Source of the DNA: Pseudomonadota bacterium
GTDB lineage: Bacteria; Pseudomonadota; Gammaproteobacteria; Steroidobacterales; Steroidobacteraceae
DNA: 64,000 bases
Assembly (NCBI GenBank): GCA_026398735.1
Contig: JAPLSH010000006.1
Location: 61,490 to 125,489 of the forward strand
Direction of reading: 5' to 3'
Position numbers and translations under genes: made by a program. The notes under the pieces were generated by a model. That model saw only the letters and a program-made list of their open reading frames with translations. It did no database searches and was not told the origin of the DNA. Below, piece by piece: positions 1 to 8,430 of the stretch; positions within the stretch are counted from its first letter, which is position 1, and every line of letters begins with the position of its first letter.

Positions 1-1072
1 GTCGAAGCAGTGAGGCAGCCCGCAAGTCGCGCTTATGAGCTGTGGATTCGATCACGGTCACGTGACCGAGCTTGCGGCCCGGTCGCGGCGATTTACCATA
101 ATCGTGCAGATGCAGGCCTTTCTCGGCCAGCAGCGCGGCGCGCGGCGGCATGTCACCCAGCAGGTTGAGCATGGCGCTGTGGCCGATGGCCGTAGTGGGT
201 CCCAGCGGCAGACCCAGGATGGCACGCAGATGGTTTTCGAACTGACTGGTGACTGCGCCTTCGATGGTCCAGTGGCCAGAGTTATGGACGCGCGGTGCCA
301 TCTCGTTGGCAATCAACTTGCCACGCCGCACAAAGAACTCGATGGCCAGCACGCCGTGATAGTCGAAGTGTTCCATGACGCGGCGCACATGCTTGCGCGC
401 AGCAGCCTCAAGTGCCGGCGCCTTCCACGGTGCGGTGGTCACGCGCAACACGCCATCGCGATGCAGATTGCGATTGAGCGGATAGGTGGCGAACTCGCCA
501 CGCGTGCTGCGCACACCGATGATCGAGACTTCGTAATCAAACGGCACGAAGGCTTCGTAGATGAGTTGCTGTGAGCCCAGCGTTTCCCACGCGCCAGCGA
601 TATCGGCTGCGCTGCGGATGACTGCCTGACCCTTGCCGTCGTAGCCTAAGCGCCGTGTCTTGAGCACGCCGGGCAGGCCGATGGTCTGTGTGGCCTGCTG
701 CAACTCCTGCAGCGTCTCGACCGCCGCATGCGCATTGGTGGGAATGCGCAGCTGCTTGAACAGCTGCTTTTCGCTCAGACGGTCTTGGGCTGTGGCCAGT
801 GCTGCAGGCGGTGGTGCGATGCGCACCTGAGGTGCCAGCTGATGCAGCGCTTCGGCCGGTACGTTTTCCCAGTCGAAGGTAACCACCGCGCAGCGACGTG
901 CGAGCTCATTGAGCAGCGACGGATCCGTGAAGCTGCCGGTAAGCGTGGGCGACAACTGCCCTGCAGGCGTGGCGCTGTCTTTGTCGAGGAACAGAAAGTC
1001 GAGGCCCAGTGGATAGCCGGCCAGTGCCAGCATGCGACCCAGCTGGCCTGCCCCGATGATGCCGATGGTCAT
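1..1072 (-). CDS. purK: N5-carboxyaminoimidazole ribonucleotide synthase PurK (C-terminal end outside window)
   Basis: PurK uses ATP and bicarbonate to carboxylate AIR to N5-CAIR in purine synthesis, and PurE then rearranges the product. The protein starts [19 protein letters not shown], a nucleotide-binding loop typical of the ATP-grasp family, and later shows the substrate-binding stretch [14 protein letters not shown]. The GHVTV segment expected near the C-terminus is present about 20 codons from the window edge. No stop codon is reached in 357 codons; since E. coli PurK has about 355 residues, little is missing. The ATG overlaps the purE stop by four bases (ATGA), so the two are translationally coupled downstream of yjgA. 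Confidence 0.95.
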   Translation of the reverse strand, partial: MTIGIIGAGQLGRMLALAGYPLGLDFLFLDKDSATPAGQLSPTLTGSFTDPSLLNELARRCAVVTFDWENVPAEALHQLAPQVRIAPPPAALATAQDRLSEKQLFKQLRIPTNAHAAVETLQELQQATQTIGLPGVLKTRRLGYDGKGQAVIRSAADIAGAWETLGSQQLIYEAFVPFDYEVSIIGVRSTRGEFATYPLNRNLHRDGVLRVTTAPWKAPALEAAARKHVRRVMEHFDYHGVLAIEFFVRRGKLIANEMAPRVHNSGHWTIEGAVTSQFENHLRAILGLPLGPTTAIGHSAMLNLLGDMPPRAALLAEKGLHLHDYGKSPRPGRKLGHVTVIESTAHKRDLRAASLLR

Positions 1073-1563
1073 GCGGGCAGGCGTGGATCTGAGTGGGCGA
1101 GCACGGCATCGGTCTGTGCGGCGCGAAACGCCTGCAAGCGTGCCGCCAGCGCGGCGTCGTGCACCGCCAGCATGGCCACGGCAAACAGCGCGGCATTGGC
1201 TGCGCCGGCCGCACCGATAGCAAAGGTGGCCACCGGGATGCCCTTGGGCATCTGCACGATGGACAACAGTGAGTCCAGGCCCTGCAGGGCGTGCGATTGC
1301 ACCGGCACGCCCAGCACCGGCAACGGGGTCATGGATGCCGTCATGCCAGGTAAGTGTGCTGCGCCGCCGGCACCGGCGATGATGGCCTGCAGACCACGAC
1401 CGGCAGCGCCACGCGCATAGTCGAACAACAGCTCTGGCGTGCGGTGGGCGGAGACCACCTGCACTTCATGTGGCACGCCCAGCTGCGTGAGCAGATCGGC
1501 GGCCGTGCGCATCGTGTCCCAGTCGGACTGCGAACCCATGATGATGCCGACGAGCGGTGTCAT
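1069..1563 (-). CDS. purE: N5-carboxyaminoimidazole ribonucleotide mutase PurE
   Basis: This is a class I PurE of 164 residues, which converts N5-CAIR to CAIR. Family motifs are intact: GSQSDW near residue 11, SAHRTP near residue 39 and the [11 protein letters not shown] loop near residue 64. The start overlaps the yjgA stop by four bases and its stop overlaps the purK start by four bases, giving a tight yjgA-purE-purK unit. The protein is cytoplasmic and octameric in known homologues. Identity is secure. Confidence 0.97.
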   Translation of the reverse strand: MTPLVGIIMGSQSDWDTMRTAADLLTQLGVPHEVQVVSAHRTPELLFDYARGAAGRGLQAIIAGAGGAAHLPGMTASMTPLPVLGVPVQSHALQGLDSLLSIVQMPKGIPVATFAIGAAGAANAALFAVAMLAVHDAALAARLQAFRAAQTDAVLAHSDPRLPA

Positions 1564-1868
1564 TTGCGCCTCCTGGCCTGCGCGTTATGGCGATCGGTGA
1601 TGGCGTTGAGCGCATTTTCCAGCGGCTCCAGGTCGATGTCGCGCATCAGCTTGCCGATGTACTGGCGCTGCCGTGACAGTGCCGGCGGGCTCTTGATGCG
1701 CCGCGCATCGACGATGGCATCGACCAGCGTTTCGGGCAGTGGCAGCGTGCGGAACTCATCTTCACGCATGGTTATCAGGCGTTCGCCGAGTTTTTGCAGT
1801 GCGTGAGCCTCACGCTTGCGCATGCTTTTACTGGGACCGGCCCACTCGTCTTCATAGGTTTCTTCCAT
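1560..1868 (-). CDS. yjgA: Shortened YjgA/DarP-family (DUF615) ribosome-associated protein
   Basis: The 102-residue product matches the N-terminal part of YjgA (DarP), a factor that binds 50S assembly intermediates; the conserved stretch [23 protein letters not shown] is recognisable, as is the following RHN motif. E. coli YjgA is about 183 residues and continues beyond that motif with a second helical half. Here the frame ends a few residues after RHN and the stop overlaps purE by four bases, so the C-terminal half has no room. The ATG at 1868 was chosen because the sequence from MEETYEDEW onwards resembles the acidic YjgA N-terminus; upstream in-frame codons run into divergent pmbA. The position divergent to pmbA is the classical one. 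Confidence 0.8.
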   Translation of the reverse strand: MEETYEDEWAGPSKSMRKREAHALQKLGERLITMREDEFRTLPLPETLVDAIVDARRIKSPPALSRQRQYIGKLMRDIDLEPLENALNAITDRHNAQARRRK

Positions 1869-1872
1869 GGCG

Positions 1873-1889
1873 TACAATTGTGCCTCATG
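1873..1889 (+). promoter_or_regulatory. Candidate -10 box directly before pmbA (leaderless start)
   Basis: TACAAT at 1873-1878 ends eight bases before the pmbA ATG at 1887, so a transcript starting seven to eight bases downstream would begin at or next to the start codon. No Shine-Dalgarno sequence precedes the ATG. A weak -35-like CTTCAT lies 17 bases upstream, inside yjgA. The two divergent start codons are only 18 bases apart. Confidence 0.45.
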
Positions 1890-3233
1890 AACCAGTCCAT
1901 CGACGCATCCCGTATCCCCGAATTGCAGGAAATCGTCGCCCTGGCGCTGGACGAGGCCCGCCACGCGGGTGCCGACCAGGCCAGTGCCGGCGTCAGCCTT
2001 GCCAAGGGCCTCAATGTCTCCGTGCGTCTAGGCGAGGTCGAAACCCTCGAATACCAGCGCGATCGCAGCTTGGGGATCACGGTGTATTTCCGGCAGGCCA
2101 AGGGCTCTGCCAGCAGCGCTGATCTGCGCCCCGAGGCCATCCGCGCCATGGTGGCCAAGGCGTGTGCCATTGCCCGCCACACCGCGCGTGACGAGTTTGC
2201 CGGCCTGGCCGATGAACACGAGCTGGCCCGCGATATTCCCGAGCTGTCGCTGTTTCATCCCTGGGACATCTCGCCCGAGCAGTCCATCGAGCTGGCGCGC
2301 AGTTGCGAGGCGGCGGGTCTGGCGGTCGACAAACGCCTCACCAATTCCGAAGGCGCGTCGGTGTCCACCCATCAGGGCGTCAGCGTGTATGGCAACTCAC
2401 ATGGCTTTTTGCATGGCTTTCCCAGCACCAGCCACAGCATCAGCTGTGCCTTGCTGGCGCAGGTCGATGCCGACATGCAGCGTGATTACTGGTACAGCGC
2501 GGCGCGCAATCCGGCCACACTCGAAAACGTCCAGAGCATTGGTCGTCGTGCGGCCGAGCGCACAGTGGCTCGTCTGGGTGCGCGACAAATTGCCACGCAG
2601 CGTGCACCGGTGTTGTTTGCGCCCGAGTTGGCGCGCGGCTTCTGGCGTCACTTGATCGGCGCCATCCACGGCTCATCGCAGTACCGCAAATCCTCTTTTC
2701 TGCTCGATGCGGCTGGCACGCAGGTGCTGCCGTCGTTCGTGCAGATGCAGGAGCGTCCGCATTTGTTGTCGGCCTTGGCCAGCAGCCCTTATGACGACGA
2801 AGGCGTCACCACTCGCGATCGCGATCTGGTGCGCGATGGCGTGTTGCAGGGCTATGTGCTGGGCAGCTACTCGGCACGCAAGCTGGGGCTGCGCACTACC
2901 GGCAACGCTGGCGGCATCCACAATTTGTTGGTCAGCAGCGGCCCCGATGCGCCGGATCAGGCAGCGTTGCTGGCACGTATGGGCGAAGGCTTTTACGTCA
3001 CCGAACTGATGGGCCAGGGCGTCAATGGCGTAACCGGCGACTACTCGCGCGGTGCGATGGGCTTCTGGGTGTCGGGCGGTCAGCTCACTTATGCCGTGCA
3101 CGAGGTCACCATTGCCGGCAACTTGCTGCAGATGTACCGCGACGTGGTAGCAGTGGGTTCAGATATCGATACGCAGGGCACGATCCACACCGGGTCGGTG
3201 CTGGTCGACGGCATAACCATCGCCGGTGCGTAA
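1887..3233 (+). CDS. pmbA: PmbA/TldE metalloprotease family protein
   Basis: The 448-residue product is TldE (PmbA), partner of TldD in a cytoplasmic heterodimeric zinc protease that matures microcin B17 and degrades unfolded peptides such as CcdA. Full-length similarity is visible, including SLGITVYFRQAKGSASS near residue 66, the NAGGIHNL segment and the C-terminal TIHTGSVLVDG region. TldE lacks the zinc-binding motif carried by TldD, and none is seen here. tldD itself is not in the window. The ATG at 1887 gives the usual N-terminus; upstream in-frame codons overlap yjgA. The gene is transcribed divergently from yjgA. Confidence 0.95.
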   Translation: MNQSIDASRIPELQEIVALALDEARHAGADQASAGVSLAKGLNVSVRLGEVETLEYQRDRSLGITVYFRQAKGSASSADLRPEAIRAMVAKACAIARHTARDEFAGLADEHELARDIPELSLFHPWDISPEQSIELARSCEAAGLAVDKRLTNSEGASVSTHQGVSVYGNSHGFLHGFPSTSHSISCALLAQVDADMQRDYWYSAARNPATLENVQSIGRRAAERTVARLGARQIATQRAPVLFAPELARGFWRHLIGAIHGSSQYRKSSFLLDAAGTQVLPSFVQMQERPHLLSALASSPYDDEGVTTRDRDLVRDGVLQGYVLGSYSARKLGLRTTGNAGGIHNLLVSSGPDAPDQAALLARMGEGFYVTELMGQGVNGVTGDYSRGAMGFWVSGGQLTYAVHEVTIAGNLLQMYRDVVAVGSDIDTQGTIHTGSVLVDGITIAGA

Positions 3234-3235
3234 CT

Positions 3236-3266
3236 CCCGGCGCCGTGCGCGCCGGGGCTTTGATTT
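3236..3266 (+). terminator. Hairpin between convergent pmbA and purC
   Basis: An 8-bp GC-rich inverted repeat (CCCGGCGC and GCGCCGGG, loop of five) follows the pmbA stop and is followed by GCTTTGATTT. It is a plausible terminator for pmbA. The purC stop codon lies at the far edge, so it may act in both directions. Confidence 0.55.
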
Positions 3267-4179
3267 AAGCCTTTTCGCCCGTCAGGCGCTCCAGCGCTTC
3301 GTGATATTTGGCGGCTGTGCCGGCAATTACCTGGTCGGGTAATTTCGGACCGGGAGCGGTCTTGCCCCAGTCCAGTGTTTCCAGATAATCGCGCACATAC
3401 TGCTTGTCGAAGGACGGCGGGCTGATGCCTTCCTGCCAGGTGTCGGCGGGCCAGAAGCGCGAGGAATCGGGCGTCAGTGCCTCGTCGATCAGGTACAGCG
3501 TGTTGTTATCGTCGAGACCGAACTCAAACTTGGTGTCGGCAATGATGATGCCGCGCTGCAGTGCGTAGTCGACGGCATGCTGATACAGCGCCAGCGCGGT
3601 GTCGCGCACTTTGGCAGCCAGCGGTGCACCGATCAGCCGCTCCACTTCGGCAAAGCTGATGTTCTCGTCATGATCGCCCACGGCGGCCTTGGTGGCCGGT
3701 GTGAACAGCGGTTGTGGCAGACGCTGGGCCTGACGCAAACCTTGCGGCAGCGTGATGCCGCAGACACTACCGGTGGCCTGATAGTCCTTCCAGCCCGAGC
3801 CGATCAGATAGCCGCGTACCACGGCCTCTACCGGCAGCGCACGCAGTCGCCGCGCAATGACGCTACGGCCTTCGGCTTGGCGGCGTTCGGCAGCATCGGG
3901 CAGTACATCTGCCAGCGGCCGCTGCAGCAGATGATTGGGCACGATGTGGCCGGTGCGCGCGAACCAGAAATTGGAGATGCGGTTAAGCACGCGACCCTTG
4001 CCCGGAATGGGATCGGGCAACACCACATCGAAGGCTGATAGCCGGTCGGTGGTGATGATCAGCAGGCTGTGCTCGTCGATAGCATAGACATCGCGCACCT
4101 TGCCCTTATGCAGGCGCTGCAGGCTGCGGATGTCAGTCTCAAACACGGTGTCCGGAGGCGTTGCCAAGGTTGTTACCAT
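3265..4179 (-). CDS. purC: Phosphoribosylaminoimidazole-succinocarboxamide synthase PurC
   Basis: SAICAR synthase joins CAIR and aspartate using ATP, the step after PurE. The 304-residue length fits the longer, Ade1-like form rather than the roughly 237-residue E. coli form. Motifs seen include [12 protein letters not shown] near residue 23, [10 protein letters not shown] near residue 44, GSGWKDYQ and DTKFEFG. The start at 4179 (MVTTLATPP) is chosen because further upstream codons are low-complexity and overlap the djlA side. Together with purE and purK this makes three consecutive-step purine genes within 4 kb, although purC lies in a separate unit. Confidence 0.96.
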   Translation of the reverse strand: MVTTLATPPDTVFETDIRSLQRLHKGKVRDVYAIDEHSLLIITTDRLSAFDVVLPDPIPGKGRVLNRISNFWFARTGHIVPNHLLQRPLADVLPDAAERRQAEGRSVIARRLRALPVEAVVRGYLIGSGWKDYQATGSVCGITLPQGLRQAQRLPQPLFTPATKAAVGDHDENISFAEVERLIGAPLAAKVRDTALALYQHAVDYALQRGIIIADTKFEFGLDDNNTLYLIDEALTPDSSRFWPADTWQEGISPPSFDKQYVRDYLETLDWGKTAPGPKLPDQVIAGTAAKYHEALERLTGEKA

Positions 4180-4245
4180 AGGCGCATAGGGGGGCGCGCA
4201 TCTTGCGGCCCTGCCCCGAACGGGGTCAAGACGCAGGCACATCGC

Positions 4246-5022
4246 ATGGGTTGGACAGGCAAGATTATCGGCGCATCGCTGGGCGCGGCACTGGGACCGG
4301 TTGGTGCGGCGGTCGGTGCCTTTTTGGGCCATCAATACGACTCGCACGTGGAGTCGCGCCAAGCCGCCGGTGCGGCGGGGCCCCAGGAGTCGTTCTTTCG
4401 CGCCACATTTCTGGTGATGGGTCACGTCGCCAAGGCCGACGGCCGCGTCAGCGAGCGGGAAATTGCCGCTGCCCGCAGCGTGATGAGCGCATTACGGCTG
4501 ACGCCGCCGCAGGTGTTGCAGGCCATTGCGCTGTTCAACAGCGGCAAGCGCGCAGACTTTAATTTGAACGTAGAGCTGCAGCGTCTGTGCACCGCCTGCA
4601 GCCCGCAAAGCGGTTTGCGCTCCGTGTTCATGGAAATCCAACTGCGCGCGGCGCTGGCAGGCAACGACATGAGCGGGCCGGCCCGTGAGCGTGTCACGCG
4701 AGTAGCCTTGGCACTGGGTTTTGATGCTGCCTCGCTGGGGCGCCTGGAAGCCGCGCTGCGCGGCGGCGGCAGTGGCAGCGGCAGCAATGCAGGGGTCAGC
4801 GCCGAAGCGCGCATAGCGTCTGCCTATCGCGTGCTGGAAGTAGAGTCCGATGCCAGCGACGCTGAGGTTACCAAGGCCTATCGGCGCCAGATGAGTCGCA
4901 ACCATCCCGACAAGCTCAAAGCCAACGGCCTGCCTGACTCCATGCTTGAGCATGCCAAGGAGCGCACGCAGCAGATCCGCGAGGCTTGGGAACTGCTGCG
5001 CGAGAAGCGCGGGCTGGGTTGA
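4246..5022 (+). CDS. djlA: DjlA-like membrane-associated J-domain co-chaperone
   Basis: The 258-residue protein has three parts: a glycine/alanine-rich N-terminal hydrophobic segment (residues about 4-27, likely membrane anchor), a TerB-like helical domain (about 55-165), and a C-terminal J domain (about 185-258) with the essential HPD tripeptide near residue 220. The two domains are joined by a Gly/Ser linker. This order is that of DjlA, which stimulates the DnaK ATPase at the inner membrane. The last codons lie about 30 bases upstream of rpe on the same strand. Confidence 0.88.
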   Translation: MGWTGKIIGASLGAALGPVGAAVGAFLGHQYDSHVESRQAAGAAGPQESFFRATFLVMGHVAKADGRVSEREIAAARSVMSALRLTPPQVLQAIALFNSGKRADFNLNVELQRLCTACSPQSGLRSVFMEIQLRAALAGNDMSGPARERVTRVALALGFDAASLGRLEAALRGGGSGSGSNAGVSAEARIASAYRVLEVESDASDAEVTKAYRRQMSRNHPDKLKANGLPDSMLEHAKERTQQIREAWELLREKRGLG

Positions 5023-5037
5023 GCGGCGGTGCTGGCG

Positions 5038-5054
5038 TAGACTGCTGGCCCATG
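5038..5054 (+). promoter_or_regulatory. Candidate -10 box directly before rpe
   Basis: TAGACT at 5038-5043 ends eight bases before the rpe ATG at 5052. No convincing -35 element is visible and djlA ends only 15 bases upstream, so read-through from djlA is also possible. Confidence 0.3.
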
Positions 5055-5762
5055 GCTACACCTTCACAGTTGCAGGCGCCGTGGATTGCGCCGTCCATCC
5101 TCTCTGCCGACTTTGCCCGTCTGGGTGAAGAGGTGCGCGCGGTGCTGGCCGCGGGCGCCGATATCGTGCACTTCGATGTGATGGACAATCACTACGTCCC
5201 CAATCTCACCATCGGCCCGTTGGTCTGCGAAGCACTGCGTCGCCACGGCATCACTGCACCGATCGACGTGCACCTGATGGTAAAGCCCGTAGATCGCATC
5301 ATTCCGGATTTCGCCAAGGCCGGTGCCACGTACATCACGTTTCATCCCGAAGCCAGCGAGCACGTCGATCGCACCATCGGTTTGATCCGCGAACTCGGTT
5401 GTAAGCCGGGACTGGTGTTCAATCCCGCCACGCCTTTGCACTGGCTCGATCACACGCTCGACAAGCTCGACATGGTGCTGCTGATGTCGGTGAACCCGGG
5501 CTTCGGTGGCCAGCAGTTCATTCCCGGTGCATTGACCAAGCTGGCCGAGGTGCGCCGCCGCATCGATGCCAGTGGCCGTGCAGTGCGCTTGGAAGTGGAC
5601 GGTGGCGTTAAGGCCGACAATATCCGCGCCATTGCTGCCGCAGGCGCAGATACCTTCGTGGCCGGTTCAGCCATCTTTGGTGCGCCGGACTATGGCCAGA
5701 TGATCGGCCGCATGCGTGATGAAATTGCTGCGGCTCGCGATGCAGGCCTTATGAAGGCCTGA
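5052..5762 (+). CDS. rpe: Ribulose-phosphate 3-epimerase
   Basis: This pentose-phosphate enzyme interconverts ribulose 5-phosphate and xylulose 5-phosphate. The 236-residue TIM barrel contains [17 protein letters not shown] (metal-binding His and Asp), [17 protein letters not shown] and EVDGGVK, all diagnostic of the family. The ATG at 5052 gives [20 protein letters not shown], with the SILSAD motif at the expected distance. rpiA, the companion pentose enzyme, lies 5 kb downstream on the other strand. Confidence 0.96.
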   Translation: MATPSQLQAPWIAPSILSADFARLGEEVRAVLAAGADIVHFDVMDNHYVPNLTIGPLVCEALRRHGITAPIDVHLMVKPVDRIIPDFAKAGATYITFHPEASEHVDRTIGLIRELGCKPGLVFNPATPLHWLDHTLDKLDMVLLMSVNPGFGGQQFIPGALTKLAEVRRRIDASGRAVRLEVDGGVKADNIRAIAAAGADTFVAGSAIFGAPDYGQMIGRMRDEIAAARDAGLMKA

Positions 5763-5769
5763 ATGTGCA

Positions 5770-5791
5770 AGCGGCGCCTGAAGGCGCCGCT
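5770..5791. terminator. Perfect 9-bp hairpin between convergent rpe and clp
   Basis: AGCGGCGCC and GGCGCCGCT pair perfectly around a TGAA loop, directly after the rpe stop. Neither side has a strong T tract. Its location between convergent genes suggests a bidirectional, stem-driven terminator. Confidence 0.55.
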
Positions 5792-5798
5792 GTACCGA

Positions 5799-6557
5799 TT
5801 ATTCTTCGTCGTCCTCGTCATCGTCGATGACGGGGGCGCGACGCGGCGGCATCGGCTTGGCAGCGCCAGGCTTGGCTCCACCCTGCGCAGGCACAGTCAC
5901 CGGGCGCGTTTTCATTTTGGGTCGGGCGTTGAACACCACGATGGTCTTGCCGGTGGCGCGCAGCAGGCCCTGTTCTTCGAGCACCTTGAGCACACGGCCC
6001 GCCATCTCGCGCGAGCAACCCACCAGCCGCGACAACTCTTGACGCGACACCTTAATTTGCATGCCCTCGGGATGGGTCATGGCATCGGGTTCGCCACATA
6101 GATCCATGATGGCGTGCGCGACACGACCGGTGACATCGACGAAAGCCAGATCGCCCAACTTGCGGTTGGTGCGGTCGAGGCGGGTGGCCAATTGGGTGGC
6201 CAGTTCGAACACCAGACCGGGACTCTCGGCGGCAATCTGCCTGAACCGCGGGTAAGTCATTTCGGCCAGTTCGCAGGCGTTGCGCGTACGCACCCAAGCA
6301 CTGCGGGTCGGCTCTTCGTGGAACAGGCCCATTTCACCGAAGAACTGGCCCTTGTTGAGGTAGGCCAGCACCATTTCGTTGCCTTCGGCGTCCTCGATCA
6401 TCACTTCGACCGAGCCGCTGATGATGTAGTAGAGGACATCAGGCATGTCGCCGGCATGGATGATGACGGTCTTGGAGGAGACAGTACGAATGCGGCAGTA
6501 GCTGAGGAACCGGTTGATGGCCGGTATCTCGCTCAGTGGCTTGACGGTATCGATCAT
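5799..6557 (-). CDS. clp: CRP/FNR-family transcription regulator, Clp/Vfr type with acidic C-terminal tail
   Basis: The protein is a 252-residue CRP homologue: cyclic-nucleotide-binding domain (about 20-120), dimer helix (about 118-145) and helix-turn-helix (about 171-192, SRQELSRLVGCSREMAGRVL). The phosphate-binding cassette keeps G74, E75, R85 and S86; at the position of E. coli Thr127-Ser128 it has Thr130-Asn131, so nucleotide preference could differ. Xanthomonas Clp responds to c-di-GMP, which is relevant family knowledge but not shown here. Unusually, about 40 residues follow the normal end: a Pro/Lys/Arg-rich stretch and then IDDDEDDEE. A CRP-like palindrome lies upstream at 6654. The gene is flanked by convergent rpe and upstream coq7. 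Confidence 0.9.
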   Translation of the reverse strand: MIDTVKPLSEIPAINRFLSYCRIRTVSSKTVIIHAGDMPDVLYYIISGSVEVMIEDAEGNEMVLAYLNKGQFFGEMGLFHEEPTRSAWVRTRNACELAEMTYPRFRQIAAESPGLVFELATQLATRLDRTNRKLGDLAFVDVTGRVAHAIMDLCGEPDAMTHPEGMQIKVSRQELSRLVGCSREMAGRVLKVLEEQGLLRATGKTIVVFNARPKMKTRPVTVPAQGGAKPGAAKPMPPRRAPVIDDDEDDEE

Positions 6558-6599
6558 TGTGTTAATCCAAGCAGTGCGGCGTTAGCCAGTGCACGACTT

Positions 6600-6626
6600 G
6601 TATTACATAACCTGATGCATTTTCAA
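6600..6626 (-). promoter_or_regulatory. Candidate clp promoter
   Basis: On the minus strand TTGAAA (6621-6626) and TAATAC (6600-6605) are separated by 15 bases, ahead of a leader of about 36 bases before the clp ATG. Spacing is short, so confidence is limited. Confidence 0.35.
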
Positions 6627-6653
6627 CCGTTCTGAATCATTAGTGGATCAAAC

Positions 6654-6669
6654 TGTGAACTGTGTCAAA
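6654..6669. promoter_or_regulatory. Candidate CRP/Clp operator upstream of clp
   Basis: TGTGA-N6-TCAAA matches the CRP consensus TGTGA-N6-TCACA at nine of ten half-site positions. It lies 97 bases upstream of the clp start and overlaps the coq7 stop codon. It could mediate autoregulation of clp; this is inference. Confidence 0.4.
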
Positions 6670-7321
6670 AATGCACGGCGGTTCGCGTCATGAGCCGTGA
6701 TGTGAGTTGCATCAGTTTTTTTATCGGTGTGGGCAGCTCGATGCCGCCAGCATCGCGGGCCTGTTGGCCGTGCTGGATTTCGTCGCTGCGCATTTGCTCA
6801 AGGATTGCCCGGCTGCGCGTATCGGCCTCGGGCAGCGCCTGCAGGTGACCATCCAGGTGACGCTCCACCTGCCGCTCGGTCTCGGACACAAACCCTAAGC
6901 TGGCCTTGTCGCTGATCAGCCCGGCCACGAGCCCAAGGGCGAGCGAACCGGCGTACCACAGCGGGTCCAGCCGGCTGGGCCGGTCACCCAGTTCTGCCAG
7001 TCGCGTTTGGCACCAGGCCAGGTGATCGGTTTCCTCGCGGCCGGCAGCCAGCAGCATGTCACGCACCTGCGGGTTGCGCGCCGCCAACGCTTGGCCGTGG
7101 TAGAGCCCCTGAGCGGCGATTTCGCCGGCGTGATTCACGCGCATTAGACCGGCGGCTTGCTGGCGCTGGGCCTCGGTAAGGGGCGTGGCGGCACTCTGGG
7201 TGGAAGCCGGCAACGGACGCGAGGCGGTGGCCGGCGCGAACACTGCGCGCAGCGCCCGGTCGGCGGCTGCTAGAAGGTGGTCGGGCAGATCCAGGGCCGG
7301 CGGGGTGGTAGGTGCGCTCAT
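6665..7321 (-). CDS. coq7: 2-polyprenyl-3-methyl-6-methoxy-1,4-benzoquinone monooxygenase Coq7
   Basis: Coq7 is the di-iron hydroxylase that makes the C5 or C6 hydroxylation late in ubiquinone synthesis. The 218-residue protein has the carboxylate/histidine pattern of the family: [23 protein letters not shown] and [11 protein letters not shown]. The ATG at 7321 ([10 protein letters not shown]) is preferred; an upstream in-frame start would run into the rplM promoter region. Two further ubiquinone hydroxylases, ubiH and ubiI, lie at 15-17.6 kb. Confidence 0.94.
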   Translation of the reverse strand: MSAPTTPPALDLPDHLLAAADRALRAVFAPATASRPLPASTQSAATPLTEAQRQQAAGLMRVNHAGEIAAQGLYHGQALAARNPQVRDMLLAAGREETDHLAWCQTRLAELGDRPSRLDPLWYAGSLALGLVAGLISDKASLGFVSETERQVERHLDGHLQALPEADTRSRAILEQMRSDEIQHGQQARDAGGIELPTPIKKLMQLTSRLMTRTAVHF

Positions 7322-7384
7322 GGGCTCATTATAAGGTGCGGCAGGGGCACTCTGGGCCCTTCCCGCACTCTGGGTGAATCGGCT

Positions 7385-7413
7385 TTGCAAAGCGAGGTCT
7401 GCGCGGTTAATCT
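7385..7413 (+). promoter_or_regulatory. Promoter of the rplM-rpsI operon
   Basis: TTGCAA (7385-7390) and TAATCT (7408-7413) are separated by 17 bases and sit 41 bases upstream of the rplM ATG, a good sigma-70 arrangement in the gap divergent from coq7. Confidence 0.55.
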
Positions 7414-7453
7414 ACGCGCCCTTTATTTCCGGCTCACCCAGCGAGCAGACACG

Positions 7454-7882
7454 ATGAGTACTGTTTTTGCAAAGCCCGGCTTAGTCCGTGCTGATTGGTT
7501 CGTGATTGACGCCGAGGGTAAGACCCTGGGTCGTCTGGCTACCGAGCTGGCGCATCGCCTGCGCGGCAAGCATAAGACTGACTACAGCCCCCACGTTGAC
7601 ATGGGCGACAACCTCATCGTGCTCAATGCGGGCAAGGTTAAGGTCACCGGCAACAAGCTGCAGGACAAGTTCTACCACCACCACACCGGCTACGTGGGCA
7701 ACCTCAAGTCCATCGCGCTGGGCAAGTTGTTGGCCGAGCACCCTGAGCGTGCGCTGCAGTTTGCCGTCAAGGGCATGCTGCCGAAGAACACACTGGGTCG
7801 TATGATGTTCCGCAAGCTGCACGTCTTTGCAGGTGCCACGCACCCGCATCAGGCGCAGCAGCCCAAGCCGCTCGCACTGTAA
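7454..7882 (+). CDS. rplM: Large ribosomal subunit protein uL13
   Basis: The 142-residue protein is L13 of the 50S subunit. Seen directly: [25 protein letters not shown] at the start, [18 protein letters not shown] and the C-terminal [18 protein letters not shown] segment. The ATG at 7454 follows a leader with no strong Shine-Dalgarno sequence. rpsI follows after 16 bases, the usual co-transcribed pair. Confidence 0.98.
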   Translation: MSTVFAKPGLVRADWFVIDAEGKTLGRLATELAHRLRGKHKTDYSPHVDMGDNLIVLNAGKVKVTGNKLQDKFYHHHTGYVGNLKSIALGKLLAEHPERALQFAVKGMLPKNTLGRMMFRKLHVFAGATHPHQAQQPKPLAL

Positions 7883-7898
7883 TTCCAGGATCAACAGC

Positions 7899-8291
7899 AT
7901 GGCACTCAACACCAATTACGGCACCGGTCGTCGCAAGACTTCCACCGCGCGCGTTTATCTCGCGCCTGGCACCGGTCGTATCACGATCAACCAGCGCACT
8001 ATCGAGCAGTTCTTTGCTCGTGAAACCGGTCGCATGATCGTGCGTCAGCCGCTTGAGCTGGTGCAGCTCGAAGGCCGTTTCGACATCAACGTGACGGTCG
8101 CGGGCGGTGGCATCACCGGTCAGGCCGGCGCCATCCGTCACGGCATCACTCGCGCACTCATCGAATACGATGAGTCGCTGCGTTCGCCGCTGCGCAAGGC
8201 TGGTTTCGTCACGCGCGATGCGCGTGAGGTCGAGCGTAAGAAGGTCGGTCGCCGCAAGGCACGTCGCGGTCCGCAGTACTCCAAGCGTTAA
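7899..8291 (+). CDS. rpsI: Small ribosomal subunit protein uS9
   Basis: The 130-residue protein is S9 of the 30S subunit. It has the [15 protein letters not shown] opening, [17 protein letters not shown] in the middle and the basic [13 protein letters not shown] tail that reaches toward the decoding site. An AGGA-type Shine-Dalgarno sequence precedes the ATG. A tRNA-Gln gene follows seven bases after the stop and may share the transcript. Confidence 0.98.
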   Translation: MALNTNYGTGRRKTSTARVYLAPGTGRITINQRTIEQFFARETGRMIVRQPLELVQLEGRFDINVTVAGGGITGQAGAIRHGITRALIEYDESLRSPLRKAGFVTRDAREVERKKVGRRKARRGPQYSKR

Positions 8292-8297
8292 TTCACT

Positions 8298-8371
8298 TGG
8301 GGGATCGTCTAGTGGTAGGACTACGGACTCTGACTCCGTCAACCTAGGTTCGAATCCTAGTCCCCCAACCA
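8298..8371 (+). tRNA. tRNA-Gln (anticodon CUG)
   Basis: The acceptor stem TGGGGGA (8298-8304) pairs with TCCCCCA (8361-8367), followed by discriminator A and an encoded CCA. The anticodon stem ACGGA/TCCGT encloses CTCTGAC, giving anticodon CTG for codon CAG. The T arm GGTTCGAATCC is standard. It sits immediately downstream of rpsI. Confidence 0.95.
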
Positions 8372-8379
8372 AAATAAGA

Positions 8380-8407
8380 GGGCGTCGCCAAAAGCGGCGC
8401 CCTTTTT
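8380..8407 (+). terminator. Rho-independent terminator after tRNA-Gln
   Basis: A 9-bp stem (GGGCGTCGC with GCGGCGCCC, one G-U pair, loop CAAAA) is followed by five T residues. It closes the rplM-rpsI-tRNA unit. Confidence 0.85.
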
Positions 8408-8430
8408 GCTTTGGGGGGGGCTGATCCGAG

